A DNA stretch of 64,000 nucleotides from Gallionella sp. (GCA_028707275.1 JAQTUP010000001.1:310001-374000), one strand, 5' to 3'; shown: positions 53,209-62,795, counted from the first letter of the stretch. Notes: generated from the letters alone by a model not told the origin. A program made the numbers and translations.

Positions 53209-53894
53209 GCTTCACTGCCCTCAAGAGAAAAATTAATCGGCACTTTGAACCATTGGGTGACAGCGCGACCTGCATGACGAGCAGGGCTGAACCGCCAGCC
53301 TTTGACGGTGCTCATCGCCGCATTATCCAGCACCTCGCGTCCGCTGCTGCGAAACACGTTAACCGCCCCGCAGGCTCCTTCCGCCAACACTTCGACGTTC
53401 AACACCACCCGCCCCTCCCAGCCCATCCTCCTGGCCACCATGGGATAAGCCGGGCGCGGGTTGTCAAGATAACTGGCCGTGTAATCAGGCGGGGTATCTG
53501 CCACGGTGGGGCTCGCCTCGGAGGGAGCTGCAACAGGTGGCTGCGGGGGCGCGAGCGGCAAGGCTTGCGGCACAGTCTCGGCTACTTCTCGCCGCACGGG
53601 TTCAGGCGCAGGTTGAGCGGTTCTTGCCACCTTGGTGGGTGGCAGTTTGGGTGGCTCGGGGGAGAGTGACTCAACCACCGGGGCTTGCTGCATGGCGATG
53701 GAAACCGACATCTCGTTGACAACGATGGCGGGCTGTCCCGGTTGCAGCAGATACGCCCCCCCCGCCAGGAGATGCAGCACCGACACCAGCGCGATGACAG
53801 CCACCCGCACACGCAGCGGGCTGGTGTCATATTCTGCTAAAAATGAGCGAGGTAACGTCATAAAGGGGCTTGAGGTCAGGACGAGGGAGGACAT
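53205..53894 (-). CDS. tonB: TonB energy-transducing protein
   Basis: This 229-residue protein has one N-terminal membrane anchor (RVRVAVIALVSVLHLLAGGAYLL), a Pro/Glu/Ala-rich periplasm-spanning stretch (VESLSPEPPKLPPTKVARTA and following), and the C-terminal TonB domain. That domain contains YLDNPRPAYPMVARRMGWEGRVVLNVEVLAEG and VLDNAAMSTVKGWRFSPARHAG. The anchor contains the expected SxxxH motif (SVLHLLAGG). The ATG at 53894 has AGG upstream, and a second ATG 11 codons later (MTLPRSFLAEYD) is possible. It is first in the tonB-exbB-exbD operon and is preceded by the PepSY gene with 22 bases between. Confidence 0.92.
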   Translation of the reverse strand: MSSLVLTSSPFMTLPRSFLAEYDTSPLRVRVAVIALVSVLHLLAGGAYLLQPGQPAIVVNEMSVSIAMQQAPVVESLSPEPPKLPPTKVARTAQPAPEPVRREVAETVPQALPLAPPQPPVAAPSEASPTVADTPPDYTASYLDNPRPAYPMVARRMGWEGRVVLNVEVLAEGACGAVNVFRSSGREVLDNAAMSTVKGWRFSPARHAGRAVTQWFKVPINFSLEGSEA

Positions 53895-53916
53895 TCTACC
53901 TATACTCCGATTTAAC

Positions 53917-55413
53917 TTAACGGGAAGTTTTAACGTAACGTTTTGTAAACATCCACAAGCCCAATACCGCGATCAAAAGATTCCCAAGACAAAACAGTCC
54001 CATGACAAAATCACGCACATCTTTACCGGCGAAGTCCAGCCAGTGATATTTGTGCAAATTGGAAAAACTCCAGCCTTCAGCACGGTCGGCATCCCTCACC
54101 ATTGTGGCCAGCGAATTTGTGGAGGTTTCCACGTAACACGCCAGATGATCGTCTGTTTCGTATGCGACGCGCCAAACCGGCAAGCGCTTATTCAAAAACC
54201 CATACTCTCCTGCAAATCCGCTAATCAGCTTGATGTCTTCTACCTTGTCCGAACCCATACCGCAAACTTGTCCGGCCAGCCAGACAGCGTGTTTTTTAAC
54301 GCCCTCATGGATTACAACGCCGTCAGCATTCACATATGTCACCGCAGGTTTTATGTCATGCGTAGCCGCCCTGTGGTCATGTTCCCCGCCCTCCACGGAT
54401 CTTGGAGGGTTAGGCAGCATCGCCTGCAATTGGTAGAGCGCCCCGCCCTCCACTTGCATGACATTGATTTTTCCCCACATACCATGCCGCACAAATTCCG
54501 GAAGCGCAAGCTGATCGACTGGAATTAACCCTTGCATCACAGGCAAAACACCCCGGCGTTCGCTGCCCAACAGATGCCACTCCGCACTCACCACGAACAG
54601 CAAGGCGCTCAGCGACACCAGTATACCTACGCTGCGATGCCAGCGCCGCAGGGGAGCGTGACGCAGGTGTAATGTGCCGCGTTTCCACATGAAGCCATAC
54701 ATCAAAATACCCGACAGCGCACTTAACATTGCCGCCAGCAAAAATGCACTGACCAACACCCGGCGCAACGTATCCTGACCGGACATAAAATCCCAGTTGT
54801 GCATCACACGAAACAGCGAACCTAGCAAAGCCTTGCGATCATCGATCAGTGCGGACACGCGCGGCGGATTGGTTTCTACATAAGCACGCAGCCCGTCCTC
54901 CCGATCGAAGTCAACACGATAAACTGGCAGCAAACGATTGATGTCCAGATAATCGTCATTGAAATGGTCAATCAAAGTAACGTTGCGAAGTTCGCTTTGC
55001 TGTTCGGCCATAAAATGACGCGCCAGATACTCGGCATATTTGGCATCGCCACCGGGCAATTCAGCACCACTATTGACCTCAAAATACCGCCGCTGATTTT
55101 GTCCTGGCAGGCTGACCTGATAATAGCTTGCATCGTTCCACGCCATCACGCGAAAAGAGTGTACCTTTTCGATTCCGGCTTGCCTTAGCACATCGGCAGG
55201 TGACCGGGCCATATGCAGCATCGGCACGACTTGTGGCGGCTGCATGTTCACGGGAGTCGGGTTGATGCGCGACATGATGGGGTGCATCACACCGCTGGCC
55301 GCCCACATGATCACGACCAGACAAGAGAACACACCAAACCACCTGTGATAACGGAACATCCAACCTGCCACACGGACTCCCATACCTCGGGAAGATTTAA
55401 TTGATTCTCCCAT
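53917..55413 (-). CDS. PepSY-associated transmembrane protein
   Basis: This 498-residue protein belongs to the PepSY_TM family found beside iron-related TonB receptors; members such as PiuB-like proteins are thought to act in iron or siderophore handling, in some cases as reductases. It begins RYHRWFGVFSCLVVIMWAASGVMHPI (helix with a histidine) and has further spans at about 205-225 and 255-275 (RWHRSVGILVSLSALLFVVSAEWHLL). A final one lies near 470-490. Paired histidines near the helices could bind heme. It is 2 bases downstream of the TonB receptor gene and just upstream of tonB, so the receptor, PepSY, tonB, exbB and exbD are probably one transcriptional unit. Confidence 0.82.
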   Translation of the reverse strand: MGESIKSSRGMGVRVAGWMFRYHRWFGVFSCLVVIMWAASGVMHPIMSRINPTPVNMQPPQVVPMLHMARSPADVLRQAGIEKVHSFRVMAWNDASYYQVSLPGQNQRRYFEVNSGAELPGGDAKYAEYLARHFMAEQQSELRNVTLIDHFNDDYLDINRLLPVYRVDFDREDGLRAYVETNPPRVSALIDDRKALLGSLFRVMHNWDFMSGQDTLRRVLVSAFLLAAMLSALSGILMYGFMWKRGTLHLRHAPLRRWHRSVGILVSLSALLFVVSAEWHLLGSERRGVLPVMQGLIPVDQLALPEFVRHGMWGKINVMQVEGGALYQLQAMLPNPPRSVEGGEHDHRAATHDIKPAVTYVNADGVVIHEGVKKHAVWLAGQVCGMGSDKVEDIKLISGFAGEYGFLNKRLPVWRVAYETDDHLACYVETSTNSLATMVRDADRAEGWSFSNLHKYHWLDFAGKDVRDFVMGLFCLGNLLIAVLGLWMFTKRYVKTSR

Positions 55414-55415
55414 AT

Positions 55416-57527
55416 TTATTTACCGTCGAACTGATAATTAATCCCTGTCATCAAACTGCGCGGGGCGCCAACCGTGTACTGATTTTGCGTGTTGGGCGTA
55501 TAAGCCCCCGCGCCGGAGAATGAGCAGGAAGCGGAATCGGAATAAAGTTTGTTCGTCAAATTTCGTCCTTGCAACCAGGCTTCCCAACCTCTTGCAAACG
55601 CGTAGCTGCCTCGCAGATTGAACAAACGATGCCCGTCATAACGCACAGTATTGGCATTGTTCATCCAGTAAGCTCCTTGCTGAACCAGCTCCAGTGCGAT
55701 TCTGGCGTTTTCGGCGGGTTTGTAGCCCAGCTCGGCAGTTGTGATATTGCTCGGGGCTTGCGGCATATCCTTGCCGCTGTAATCGAGCGTTGCAGAGGCC
55801 TGGTACTGCACAAACTGATGTGTCGAAATACTGGTACCCAAACGCGCATCAAACTCATCCCCTGCCCAGTTCAAGCCCAGCTCCAAGCCCTGGCTGCGGG
55901 TGCGTCCGGCATTGCGGTTCTCATTGAGCCCGGGGGCTATGGTGTAACTCACGATCGTGTCTCGCCCATCCAGACGATATAAAGCCGATTCCAACTTTAA
56001 CGCGCCGTCCAGGAATGCCGTACGAATGCCTATCTCGTAGTTGTTGTAAACCCCAGGCTTGAGATTGGGTACATTATTCGCGCCGTACAACTGACTCACC
56101 TCGGGCGGCGTAAACCCTTCACTGATATTGGTATAAATACTGCTGTCCTTGCCTATAGCAAGCGTTGCGCCGAACTTGGGACTAAAGTGATTAAAACTGC
56201 GCGATTCATTCGCGGCTCCGAAGTTTATTCCGGGGGTCAGGTTGTTTGAGTAATGATACGTGATGCTGTCTGCGCGACCTCCCAGCACGACACGTAAAGC
56301 GCTTAACGGCGAGACTTCAAACTGTCCGAACAGTGCCTGATTCTTGATACCCGTCTGGTAATTACGCACCCCTCTCGGATTGAGATTACTGTTCACCGCG
56401 TAGCCGGTATATCGCCCCGATGACGCCTCACGTGTAATTAACAGGTTGTCGCTGACATAGCTATTATCGGTCTGATCAAAATACAAGCCTGCGACCAGAC
56501 GGGAAGACAGCCAGTCGAATTCCTGGTTGTGCTTTAAGTCAAGACCGGCGGAGGTAATGCTATTGTTATTGATCGTACCCTTGCAAGTTGCACCGATACA
56601 AGAATTGATGGTGTAGCTCGGCAATTGTCCGTGATCGTTTTGTCGGCCAAACAAGGTCACCGTAGTTTGACCGTTTGCCAGCGTTTCCCCTTCCCAGGCT
56701 ATACTCTCGCGGGTGGTTTTGTCCTTGCGATAAGTAAAGGTGTTGTAGCTGAACCCCGGACGAGAGGCGTAATCATTCTCAAACAAACTCCCCGTCATCG
56801 CCGCATCAAGATTATTGTGTGTGAGCGTCGCATGCATTAAGGAGGTGGCACTCAACACATAATCACCGCGCAGGGTAAAAGAATCTTTCGCCCCGCGACT
56901 GTATTGCTGCCAATTATCCGTACTACGGCGAGAGCTGTAATGTGAGAAACGCACACCAAAATCGCCCCAGGTATTACTAGCTCCCGTATCAATGCGCGTA
57001 AAACCGTCCGTGCTGTCGCGGCGCACACCCACTGTCGCAACAGGATGGGCAGAAGGACGAGCCGTCATAAAATTCACCGCCCCGCCCACCGCGTTGCTGC
57101 CGTACAAAGACGAAGCTGCGCCTTTGACAACTTCCACACTCTCGGATCCCGCCAGATTCATCTCATTGAGCGAGTTGTGGTTAAACACCCCCAGCGGACG
57201 AATGGGGATACCGTCTTCCAGATACTGATAAACCGCGTTCGTGCTGTTGGGTTGACGTATTCCCATGCTATGTTGCTCGTTACCCAAATCGTTCCAGCTC
57301 ACGCCCGCGATGCGGTTAATCACCTCCCCCATCGTCCTGGGTTTATCGCGCTTCAGCACCTGGCGGCCAACCCTGCCAATGGCCATCGGCGTTTTGGAAA
57401 TTTTTTCGGCCGTGCGCGAACCTGACACTACCACCTCGTCCAGTATCTGAACATCGTCTGCCGCATAAACGGCCTGATTGACTGCCAGCGACAGCACGCC
57501 GACTGCAAATAATTGTTTGACTTTCAT
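55416..57527 (-). CDS. TonB-dependent receptor, probably for an iron chelate
   Basis: This 703-residue receptor has a signal peptide (MKVKQLFAVGVLSLAVNQAVYA) and a TonB-box-like VQILDEVVVSGSRTAEKISKTPMAIG. The plug contains KPRTMGEVINRIAGVSWNDLGNEQHSMGIRQPNSTN and VEVVKGAASSLYGSNAVGGAVNFMTARPS. A barrel follows, ending GAPRSLMTGINYQFDGK. Overall it resembles siderophore or iron-complex receptors (FecA/CirA-like), but I cannot name the ligand. The adjacent PepSY gene supports iron. The start has AAGGGGAAA upstream. It is divergent from the efflux operon at 57801, and the 273-base gap between holds promoters and a palindrome. Confidence 0.88.
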   Translation of the reverse strand: MKVKQLFAVGVLSLAVNQAVYAADDVQILDEVVVSGSRTAEKISKTPMAIGRVGRQVLKRDKPRTMGEVINRIAGVSWNDLGNEQHSMGIRQPNSTNAVYQYLEDGIPIRPLGVFNHNSLNEMNLAGSESVEVVKGAASSLYGSNAVGGAVNFMTARPSAHPVATVGVRRDSTDGFTRIDTGASNTWGDFGVRFSHYSSRRSTDNWQQYSRGAKDSFTLRGDYVLSATSLMHATLTHNNLDAAMTGSLFENDYASRPGFSYNTFTYRKDKTTRESIAWEGETLANGQTTVTLFGRQNDHGQLPSYTINSCIGATCKGTINNNSITSAGLDLKHNQEFDWLSSRLVAGLYFDQTDNSYVSDNLLITREASSGRYTGYAVNSNLNPRGVRNYQTGIKNQALFGQFEVSPLSALRVVLGGRADSITYHYSNNLTPGINFGAANESRSFNHFSPKFGATLAIGKDSSIYTNISEGFTPPEVSQLYGANNVPNLKPGVYNNYEIGIRTAFLDGALKLESALYRLDGRDTIVSYTIAPGLNENRNAGRTRSQGLELGLNWAGDEFDARLGTSISTHQFVQYQASATLDYSGKDMPQAPSNITTAELGYKPAENARIALELVQQGAYWMNNANTVRYDGHRLFNLRGSYAFARGWEAWLQGRNLTNKLYSDSASCSFSGAGAYTPNTQNQYTVGAPRSLMTGINYQFDGK

Positions 57528-57575
57528 CGTCTGTTTCCCCTTGCGTTTTTTATTTTAAATTTTCAAATCGGGCGG

Positions 57576-57604
57576 ATTGTAGGGACGAAAAATCAAACTG
57601 GGAA
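57576..57604 (-). promoter_or_regulatory. Candidate promoter for the TonB receptor gene
   Basis: On the minus strand TACAAT (57581-57576) is a good -10 and TTCCCA (57604-57599) a weak -35, 17 bases apart. A poor -35 next to a palindrome is compatible with regulated transcription. A GATAATGAGTAATTTC sequence at 57661 resembles half of a Fur box, but the match is partial. Confidence 0.35.
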
Positions 57605-57621
57605 TGTGACAAATTGTCGCA
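57605..57621. promoter_or_regulatory. Candidate operator, TGTGACAAATTGTCGCA palindrome
   Basis: This 17-base near-perfect palindrome (one G-T mismatch pair, TGYGACAAWTTGTCRCA) lies directly upstream of the candidate -35 of the TonB receptor and between the divergent receptor and efflux genes. Symmetric sites of this size are typical of dimeric regulators. The regulator is unknown, and it does not look like a Fur box. Confidence 0.4.
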
Positions 57622-57745
57622 GAATCAATGCAACCTGATTCAGCAGCCTGTTAGTGGAGCGATAATGAGTAATTTCAAGCCTCAGTCATGCAGCTGACCT
57701 GTATTTACGCCGATTATGCCCGACCGGTTATTATCGAGAGAAGGC

Positions 57746-57773
57746 TTGTCAGTCAAATCCGAACAGGTACAAT
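57746..57773 (+). promoter_or_regulatory. Candidate sigma-70 promoter of the efflux operon
   Basis: TTGTCA (57746-57751) and TACAAT (57768-57773) are separated by 16 bases, each a five-of-six match to the consensus. The predicted start is near 57780, about 20 bases before the ATG at 57801, so the leader would be short. Confidence 0.55.
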
Positions 57774-57800
57774 GCTCGTACAACATTCAGCATCAACCTC

Positions 57801-59261
57801 ATGTACGCTCACTTAAAACGTCCAGTTACGGTGGGACTGCCCTTTTTTCCACGACGTAACCCAGCATGGCTGACCCTGTGCGCCCTGCTATGGTGCGGAC
57901 AGGCTGCGGCTGAAGACACCTCCGACCCGTATTCGACGATGGCTCGTCTGACGCATAAACCAGCACTGGATCAGGGGAGTGCGAACCCCTGTGCAGAGAC
58001 ACAGACAGCGCTCGATTTGTATAGCGTGGTCAATATCGCCCTGTGCAACAACCCGCAGACCCGTGAGACCTGGGCTAATTCTCAGGCTCAGGCGGCTCAG
58101 ATTGGCGTGAGTCAATCAAGTTACCTTCCCAACGTCAGCGCCAGCCTCACCGAAAACCGCAACGCACCGGGCAACAGCCAGCGCAGCCTGGGCCTGAGCC
58201 TGTCCTATTTGCTGTATGACTTCGGCGCGCGGGCGGCTAATCTTGAGAGTGCCCGGCAATTACTGGCATCGGTCAATGCCGCACAGGACAATACGGTGCA
58301 AACGCTGTTCCTGGCGGCCGTACAGGCGTATTACCAGACTCAGGCGACACAGGCCGCCTTTGATGCGGCCACCGTTTCAGAGCATGCGGCAGAGACTAGC
58401 TTTTTGGCCGCCCGCGCGCGCCACCTGGCGGGCAGCGCCACCCCTGCTGACAAACTCAGCGCCCAGACGGCCTATTCACAGGCGACGCTCAATCGCGTGA
58501 CAGCCCTTGGCGCGATGAACATCGCCAGAGGGAATCTGGCTAACCTGCTGGGACTGGATGCCGACAGATCTCTCACACTGGCGAAGGTCAGCCAGGATCA
58601 GACAAAAGACCGCCCTCCCCCTGAGCTGGAAAAAATACTGGAACAGAGCGTCACGGCACTGATCGATGCGGCCAGACAGAACCGGCCGGATTTAAAAGCC
58701 GCACAGGCACAGGTTCTGGCAGCACAGGCGTCAGTCGACGCGGCGCGCGCGGCGGCAAAACCTGCCCTGTCCCTGACAGCCTCGACCAGTCAGAACAACA
58801 GCGCGGGCATCAATACGCACGGCACATCGCTGGGTGTGAGCCTCACCGCTCCGCTGTTTTCAGGTTACGCGCCGACTTACCGGATACGCGCAGCCAGCGC
58901 ACAGGTCGATGTCAAAAAGGCGCAGATGGAACGGATACGCCTGCAAATAGCGCTGGATGTATGGACCGCCTACCAGAATCTGCTCACCGCGACACAAAAC
59001 AGACGCACCACGACGGATTTACTCGGCAGCGCAGAACAGTCCGAGCGCGTAGCCCTGGGTCGTTACAAGGCGGGGGTTGGCACCATGCTGGAGCTGCTCA
59101 ACGCACAAACCACACTGGCGGGCGCGCGCCAGTTGCGCATTCAGGCCGATTTAAACTGGAACATCGGCCGCACCACACTCGCACAGGCTGTGGGCACTCT
59201 TGACACCGCGCTGCTGCTAAATCTGCCGGACATAGGCACAAGCTCCTCACCCAAACCATGA
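57801..59261 (+). CDS. TolC-family outer-membrane efflux protein
   Basis: This 486-residue protein has a signal peptide (LTLCALLWCGQAAAED) and the two repeated OEP domains. Examples are LYSVVNIALCNNPQTRETWANSQAQAAQIGVSQSSYLPNVSASLTE and AARQNRPDLKAAQAQVLAAQASVDAARAAAKPALSLTAS, with a RYKAGVGTMLELLNAQTTLAGARQL segment near the end. These motifs place it in the TolC/OprM group; the ALCNNPQTR form resembles CusC/TolC proteins of MacAB-type loci. It is the first gene of a four-gene operon and overlaps the adaptor gene by 4 bases. It should form the exit duct for the MacAB-type pump. Confidence 0.92.
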   Translation: MYAHLKRPVTVGLPFFPRRNPAWLTLCALLWCGQAAAEDTSDPYSTMARLTHKPALDQGSANPCAETQTALDLYSVVNIALCNNPQTRETWANSQAQAAQIGVSQSSYLPNVSASLTENRNAPGNSQRSLGLSLSYLLYDFGARAANLESARQLLASVNAAQDNTVQTLFLAAVQAYYQTQATQAAFDAATVSEHAAETSFLAARARHLAGSATPADKLSAQTAYSQATLNRVTALGAMNIARGNLANLLGLDADRSLTLAKVSQDQTKDRPPPELEKILEQSVTALIDAARQNRPDLKAAQAQVLAAQASVDAARAAAKPALSLTASTSQNNSAGINTHGTSLGVSLTAPLFSGYAPTYRIRAASAQVDVKKAQMERIRLQIALDVWTAYQNLLTATQNRRTTTDLLGSAEQSERVALGRYKAGVGTMLELLNAQTTLAGARQLRIQADLNWNIGRTTLAQAVGTLDTALLLNLPDIGTSSSPKP

Positions 59262-60454
59262 AAAAACTTCTGCGCGCCCCGCTGTTCCTGCTCACCCTCA
59301 TCGCTATCCTGAGCGCTGCGGCCTACTTTGCCATCCGGACATTCAACCCGCCGCCCCCCGGGCAAAAGTACCGTTTGCTGACACTGGAAAAAGGCAATCT
59401 TAGTCAGACTGTTTCGGCCAATGGCACGATCAATCCGGTCACGCTGGTGAATGTCGGCACCCAGGTATCCGGCACGGTCAAAAAACTGTATGTGGATTTC
59501 AACAGCCGGGTGGAAAAGAATCAGGTTTTGCTGGAGCTCGACGATGCGCTGCTGGCCGCCCAGCTCAAGCAGAGCATGGCTAACGTGCAAAGTGCACAGG
59601 CGGTGCAGGAACTGGCTCGCGCCAATGAGGCGCGCACCCGCAGTTTATACGCACAGGAATACGTCTCGCGCCTGGAACTCGACACCTCGGTACAGGCCAG
59701 AAAATCGGCTGATGCTCAAGTGCAACTCGCCCTCGCCGCCGTTGAAAAAGATCGCGCCAACCACGCCTATTCGGTGATCCGCTCGCCCGTGTCAGGCGTG
59801 GTCGTGGATCGCTCGGTGGATGTCGGCCAGACGGTGGCCGCCAGCTTGCAAACGCCGACCTTATTCAAGATCGCACAGGATTTATCCAAGATGCAGATCG
59901 ATGCCAATTTTGCCGAGGCCGATATCGGCAACATACGTGCAGGACAAGCGGTGCATTTCACCGTGGATGCCTTCCCGGATCGCGGTTTTGACGGCGTGGT
60001 GCGTCTGGTGCGCATCAATCCTACCAATCAGCAAAACGTCATCACCTATGATGTTGTGATCAACGTGGCCAATCCTGAAGAGATTTTACTGCCCGGCATG
60101 ACAGCCTACGTGAGCATCAACGTGGCCGAACGCCGCGACGCCCTGATCGTTCCCAACGCCGCGTTACGCTTCAAACCGGCCAGTGACAGTCGTGACGCGA
60201 CGGCAAAACCTCGCCAGAGCACGGCTGCCGCATCGGGCGCGCCTAAACGCGACAGCTACTCAGGCCGTGTTTATATACTGGAAAACGAAAAACTCAAAGC
60301 GGTGAATGTAAAACTGGGCATCACCGACAACCGCAACACCGAGATCGTGTCGGGGGAGCTCAAGGCAGGCGACCAGCTGGTAACAGGGGATGCGCAGGCG
60401 ACAAACGGCGCGTCGGCCAATCCCTCACAGCCTCTGCGCATGAGAATGTTCTGA
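59258..60454 (+). CDS. macA: MacA-like periplasmic adaptor (membrane fusion protein)
   Basis: This 398-residue adaptor joins the inner-membrane pump to the TolC protein. An N-terminal anchor (FLLTLIAILSAAAYFAIRTF) is followed by the biotinyl-lipoyl half-motifs (NGTINPVTLVNVGTQVSGTVKKLYVDFNSRVEKNQVLLELD and VIRSPVSGVVVDRSVDVGQTV). A helical hairpin lies at about residues 95-160, then the beta-barrel (MQIDANFAEADIGNIRAGQAV) and a membrane-proximal domain. A low-complexity stretch (SRDATAKPRQSTAAASGAPKR) sits before the last domain. It overlaps the ATPase gene by one base. Confidence 0.93.
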   Translation: MKKLLRAPLFLLTLIAILSAAAYFAIRTFNPPPPGQKYRLLTLEKGNLSQTVSANGTINPVTLVNVGTQVSGTVKKLYVDFNSRVEKNQVLLELDDALLAAQLKQSMANVQSAQAVQELARANEARTRSLYAQEYVSRLELDTSVQARKSADAQVQLALAAVEKDRANHAYSVIRSPVSGVVVDRSVDVGQTVAASLQTPTLFKIAQDLSKMQIDANFAEADIGNIRAGQAVHFTVDAFPDRGFDGVVRLVRINPTNQQNVITYDVVINVANPEEILLPGMTAYVSINVAERRDALIVPNAALRFKPASDSRDATAKPRQSTAAASGAPKRDSYSGRVYILENEKLKAVNVKLGITDNRNTEIVSGELKAGDQLVTGDAQATNGASANPSQPLRMRMF

Positions 60455-61158
60455 TGAGCGATGCTGTCATCCGCATCGAAGGCCTGAGCAAGTCCTACCA
60501 GACTTCAGCCGGATTGTTCCCCGCCCTGAAGGACGTGAACCTTGTCATAGAAAAAGGCGAATTTGTCGCGATCATGGGGCCATCCGGCTCGGGAAAATCA
60601 ACCTTCATGAATATCCTGGGGTGTCTTGATGCGCCGACGCTGGGCAGCTATACGCTGGATGGACGTGCAGTGGCGAGTCTTGACAGTGACGAGCTGGCCG
60701 GGCTGCGCAACCGAACGATCGGATTCGTGTTCCAGGGATTCAATCTGCTGCCGCGCATGAGCTTGCGCGACAATGTTGCCCTGCCGCTGATCTACGCGGG
60801 CATAGCACTGGCCGAGCGCCAAAAACGCGCGCACGAAATGTTAGCCCGGGTAGGTCTGGATGCAAAGGCGCTCTCCTTGCCCAATCAGATTTCGGGGGGG
60901 CAGCAGCAACGCGTAGCGATTGCCCGCGCGCTGGTCAGCCACCCTCGCCTGCTGCTCGCGGATGAGCCTACCGGCAATCTGGACAGCCATACCAGCATTG
61001 AGATCATGAAATTGTTCGAGGCGTTAAATGCCGAGGGCATCACCATCGTGCTGGTCACACACGAGACTGACATCGCGCAACACGCCCAACGTCAGGTACA
61101 CTTTTATGACGGCAGCATCATCAGTGACCAGGCAACGCCTGTACGGGGAACAGCATGA
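60454..61158 (+). CDS. macB: MacB-type ABC transporter ATP-binding protein
   Basis: This 234-residue ATPase has Walker A ([10 protein letters not shown]), the Q-loop ([26 protein letters not shown]), the signature [15 protein letters not shown], Walker B ([12 protein letters not shown]) and the H-loop ([13 protein letters not shown]). It matches the LolD/MacB/FtsE group. In E. coli MacB the ATPase and permease are fused; here the ATPase stands alone, and the permease is the next gene. Its stop lies 26 bases before that ATG. It should hydrolyse ATP to drive export by the tripartite pump. Confidence 0.93.
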   Translation: MSDAVIRIEGLSKSYQTSAGLFPALKDVNLVIEKGEFVAIMGPSGSGKSTFMNILGCLDAPTLGSYTLDGRAVASLDSDELAGLRNRTIGFVFQGFNLLPRMSLRDNVALPLIYAGIALAERQKRAHEMLARVGLDAKALSLPNQISGGQQQRVAIARALVSHPRLLLADEPTGNLDSHTSIEIMKLFEALNAEGITIVLVTHETDIAQHAQRQVHFYDGSIISDQATPVRGTA

Positions 61159-61183
61159 ACAGGATTTTTTTCGAGCGTATCGC

Positions 61184-62404
61184 ATGAAACTCGCCATGCT
61201 GGGCGAAGCCTGGCGCGCCATGGGCGCTAACCGCATGCGCACTGTGCTGACCATGTTAGGCATGGTGATCGGCGTCGGCGCGGTGGTGCTGATGATGTCC
61301 ATCGGTCAGGGCGCTCAATATGCGATCCAGCAAAGCATCAGCTCTATGGGCAGCAATCTTTTCATCCTGTTATCCGGCCACACCTCCACCGGCGGCGTAC
61401 GCTCGGCGGCAGGCGAAGCGCACAGCCTGACGGTGGCCGATGCGGAGGCGATTGCCGAACTGCCCGGGGTGCAATCGGTAGCACCCATCCATCCGGGCAA
61501 TGCGCAAATTGTCTACGGATCTTACAACTGGAACACCTCAGTCATCGGCAGCACACCGGCGTACCTGGAGGCGCGTTCCTGGCCGGTGGTCGCAGGTTCG
61601 TCCTTCACTCAGTCGGATGTACGCTCGGCCACCCGCGTGGCCCTGATCGGTCAGACTGCCGCGCAGAATTTGTTCGGCGACGAAAACCCGGTAGGTCATA
61701 CCATCCGCATCCGGCAAAGCCCGTTCACCGTGCTGGGTGTGCTGGGCACCAAGGGTCAGGGCATGGACGGGCGCGATCAGGATGACACTATACTCATTCC
61801 GCTGACCACCGCACAACGCAACGTGTTCGGCACCCCGTTTCCGGGCACCGTGCGCATGATTATGGTGCAGACCGCCACCCAGGAGATCATGCCTGTCGTG
61901 GAAAAATCCATGACCGAACTGCTGCGCCAGCGGCACCGGACACGCGAAGGAATGGACGCTGATTTTTCGCTGCGCAACCTCACCGCCGTCGCTGATTCTG
62001 CCGCCGAGAGCACGCGCGTGATGTCGCTGCTGCTGGGCGCCATTGCATCCGTATCGCTGTTAGTCGGCGGCATTGGCATCATGAATATCATGCTGGTCTC
62101 AGTCACAGAACGCACCCGCGAGATCGGTATCCGCATGTCCATCGGCGCCAGAGAGGGCGACATCCTGTTGCAGTTTTTGCTCGAAGCCGTCATCATTTCA
62201 GTGGTCGGCAGCAGTGCCGGATTGCTGCTCGGCATCGGCGGCGCCCTGCTGGCTCAGGCAATGACCGGCACGATGGTCATCATCTCGGGCAGCTCGATAT
62301 TGGTAGCGTTCGGCGTAGCGGCAACGGTCGGCATCTTCTTCGGCTTCTATCCCGCAAAAAAAGCCGCAAGACTCGACCCGATCGAGGCCTTGCGCTACCA
62401 GTAA
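61184..62404 (+). CDS. macB: MacB-type ABC transporter permease (FtsX fold)
   Basis: This permease of about 406 residues starts MKLAMLGEAWRAMGANRMRTVLTMLGMVIGVGAVVLMMSIGQGA, with the first transmembrane helix. A large periplasmic MacB core domain (about residues 45-285) follows, and then three C-terminal helices with the FtsX signature GAIASVSLLVGGIGIMNIMLVSVTERTREIGIRMSIGAREGDILLQFLLEA. The frame opens at 61028 in the ATPase gene, but the conserved N-terminus fixes the ATG at 61184. The pump's substrate cannot be read; MacAB-type pumps export macrolides, peptides or siderophores. It converges on the cNMP gene with a gap of 7 bases. Confidence 0.92.
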   Translation: MKLAMLGEAWRAMGANRMRTVLTMLGMVIGVGAVVLMMSIGQGAQYAIQQSISSMGSNLFILLSGHTSTGGVRSAAGEAHSLTVADAEAIAELPGVQSVAPIHPGNAQIVYGSYNWNTSVIGSTPAYLEARSWPVVAGSSFTQSDVRSATRVALIGQTAAQNLFGDENPVGHTIRIRQSPFTVLGVLGTKGQGMDGRDQDDTILIPLTTAQRNVFGTPFPGTVRMIMVQTATQEIMPVVEKSMTELLRQRHRTREGMDADFSLRNLTAVADSAAESTRVMSLLLGAIASVSLLVGGIGIMNIMLVSVTERTREIGIRMSIGAREGDILLQFLLEAVIISVVGSSAGLLLGIGGALLAQAMTGTMVIISGSSILVAFGVAATVGIFFGFYPAKKAARLDPIEALRYQ

Positions 62405-62411
62405 CGAGAGG

Positions 62412-62795
62412 TTACGCCGTGTGTTGTGCGTTCGCCTGGATGACACGCAATCCGCATTGTTTGAGTCTGGCGGCCATGACCCGCATCACCTCGATGGCAA
62501 ATCCCGGCGTTTCATCCACCAAAAACCTGAAATGCTTCTTACCGACAATGACGAATTTACAATCCGTAGCGGCAGTGACGGTCGCGTAGCGCGGCGAACC
62601 ATCGATCACCGCCATTTCCCCCACAAAAGATCCCTGCGTACATTTTTCGAACAAAATCCCGCTGATGGTGATTTCGGCCTCACCGGCGATGAGCACATAC
62701 ATCGTATCCCCGGCGTCCCCTTCCTTGAACAAGGTTTCCCCGGCATTTATTTCAACAAACTGGGGGTCGTGCCTGAACAAATCAAAAAAAAGCAT
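62412..62795 (-). CDS. Cyclic-nucleotide-binding (CRP-like) domain protein without DNA-binding domain
   Basis: This 127-residue protein is one cNMP-binding beta-roll: FVEINAGETLFKEGDAGDTMYVLIAGEAEITISGILFEKCTQGSFVGEMAVIDGSPRYATVTAATDCKFVIV. The GEMAVIDGSPRYATV stretch matches the phosphate-binding cassette, in which the Arg-Ala pair is usually RSA; here it is RYA. A C-terminal helix follows, and there is no helix-turn-helix. It may sense a cyclic nucleotide and act on a partner. A partial class III cyclase is encoded at 1-346, but distance and strand give no direct link. It lies upstream of no clear partner. Confidence 0.85.
   Translation of the reverse strand: MLFFDLFRHDPQFVEINAGETLFKEGDAGDTMYVLIAGEAEITISGILFEKCTQGSFVGEMAVIDGSPRYATVTAATDCKFVIVGKKHFRFLVDETPGFAIEVMRVMAARLKQCGLRVIQANAQHTA

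Noticed and set aside
57661..57676. Fur box GATAATGAGTAATTTC
   Set aside because: Only the left half matches the Fur consensus. It is too weak to list as a site by itself, although an iron-related receptor is next to it.
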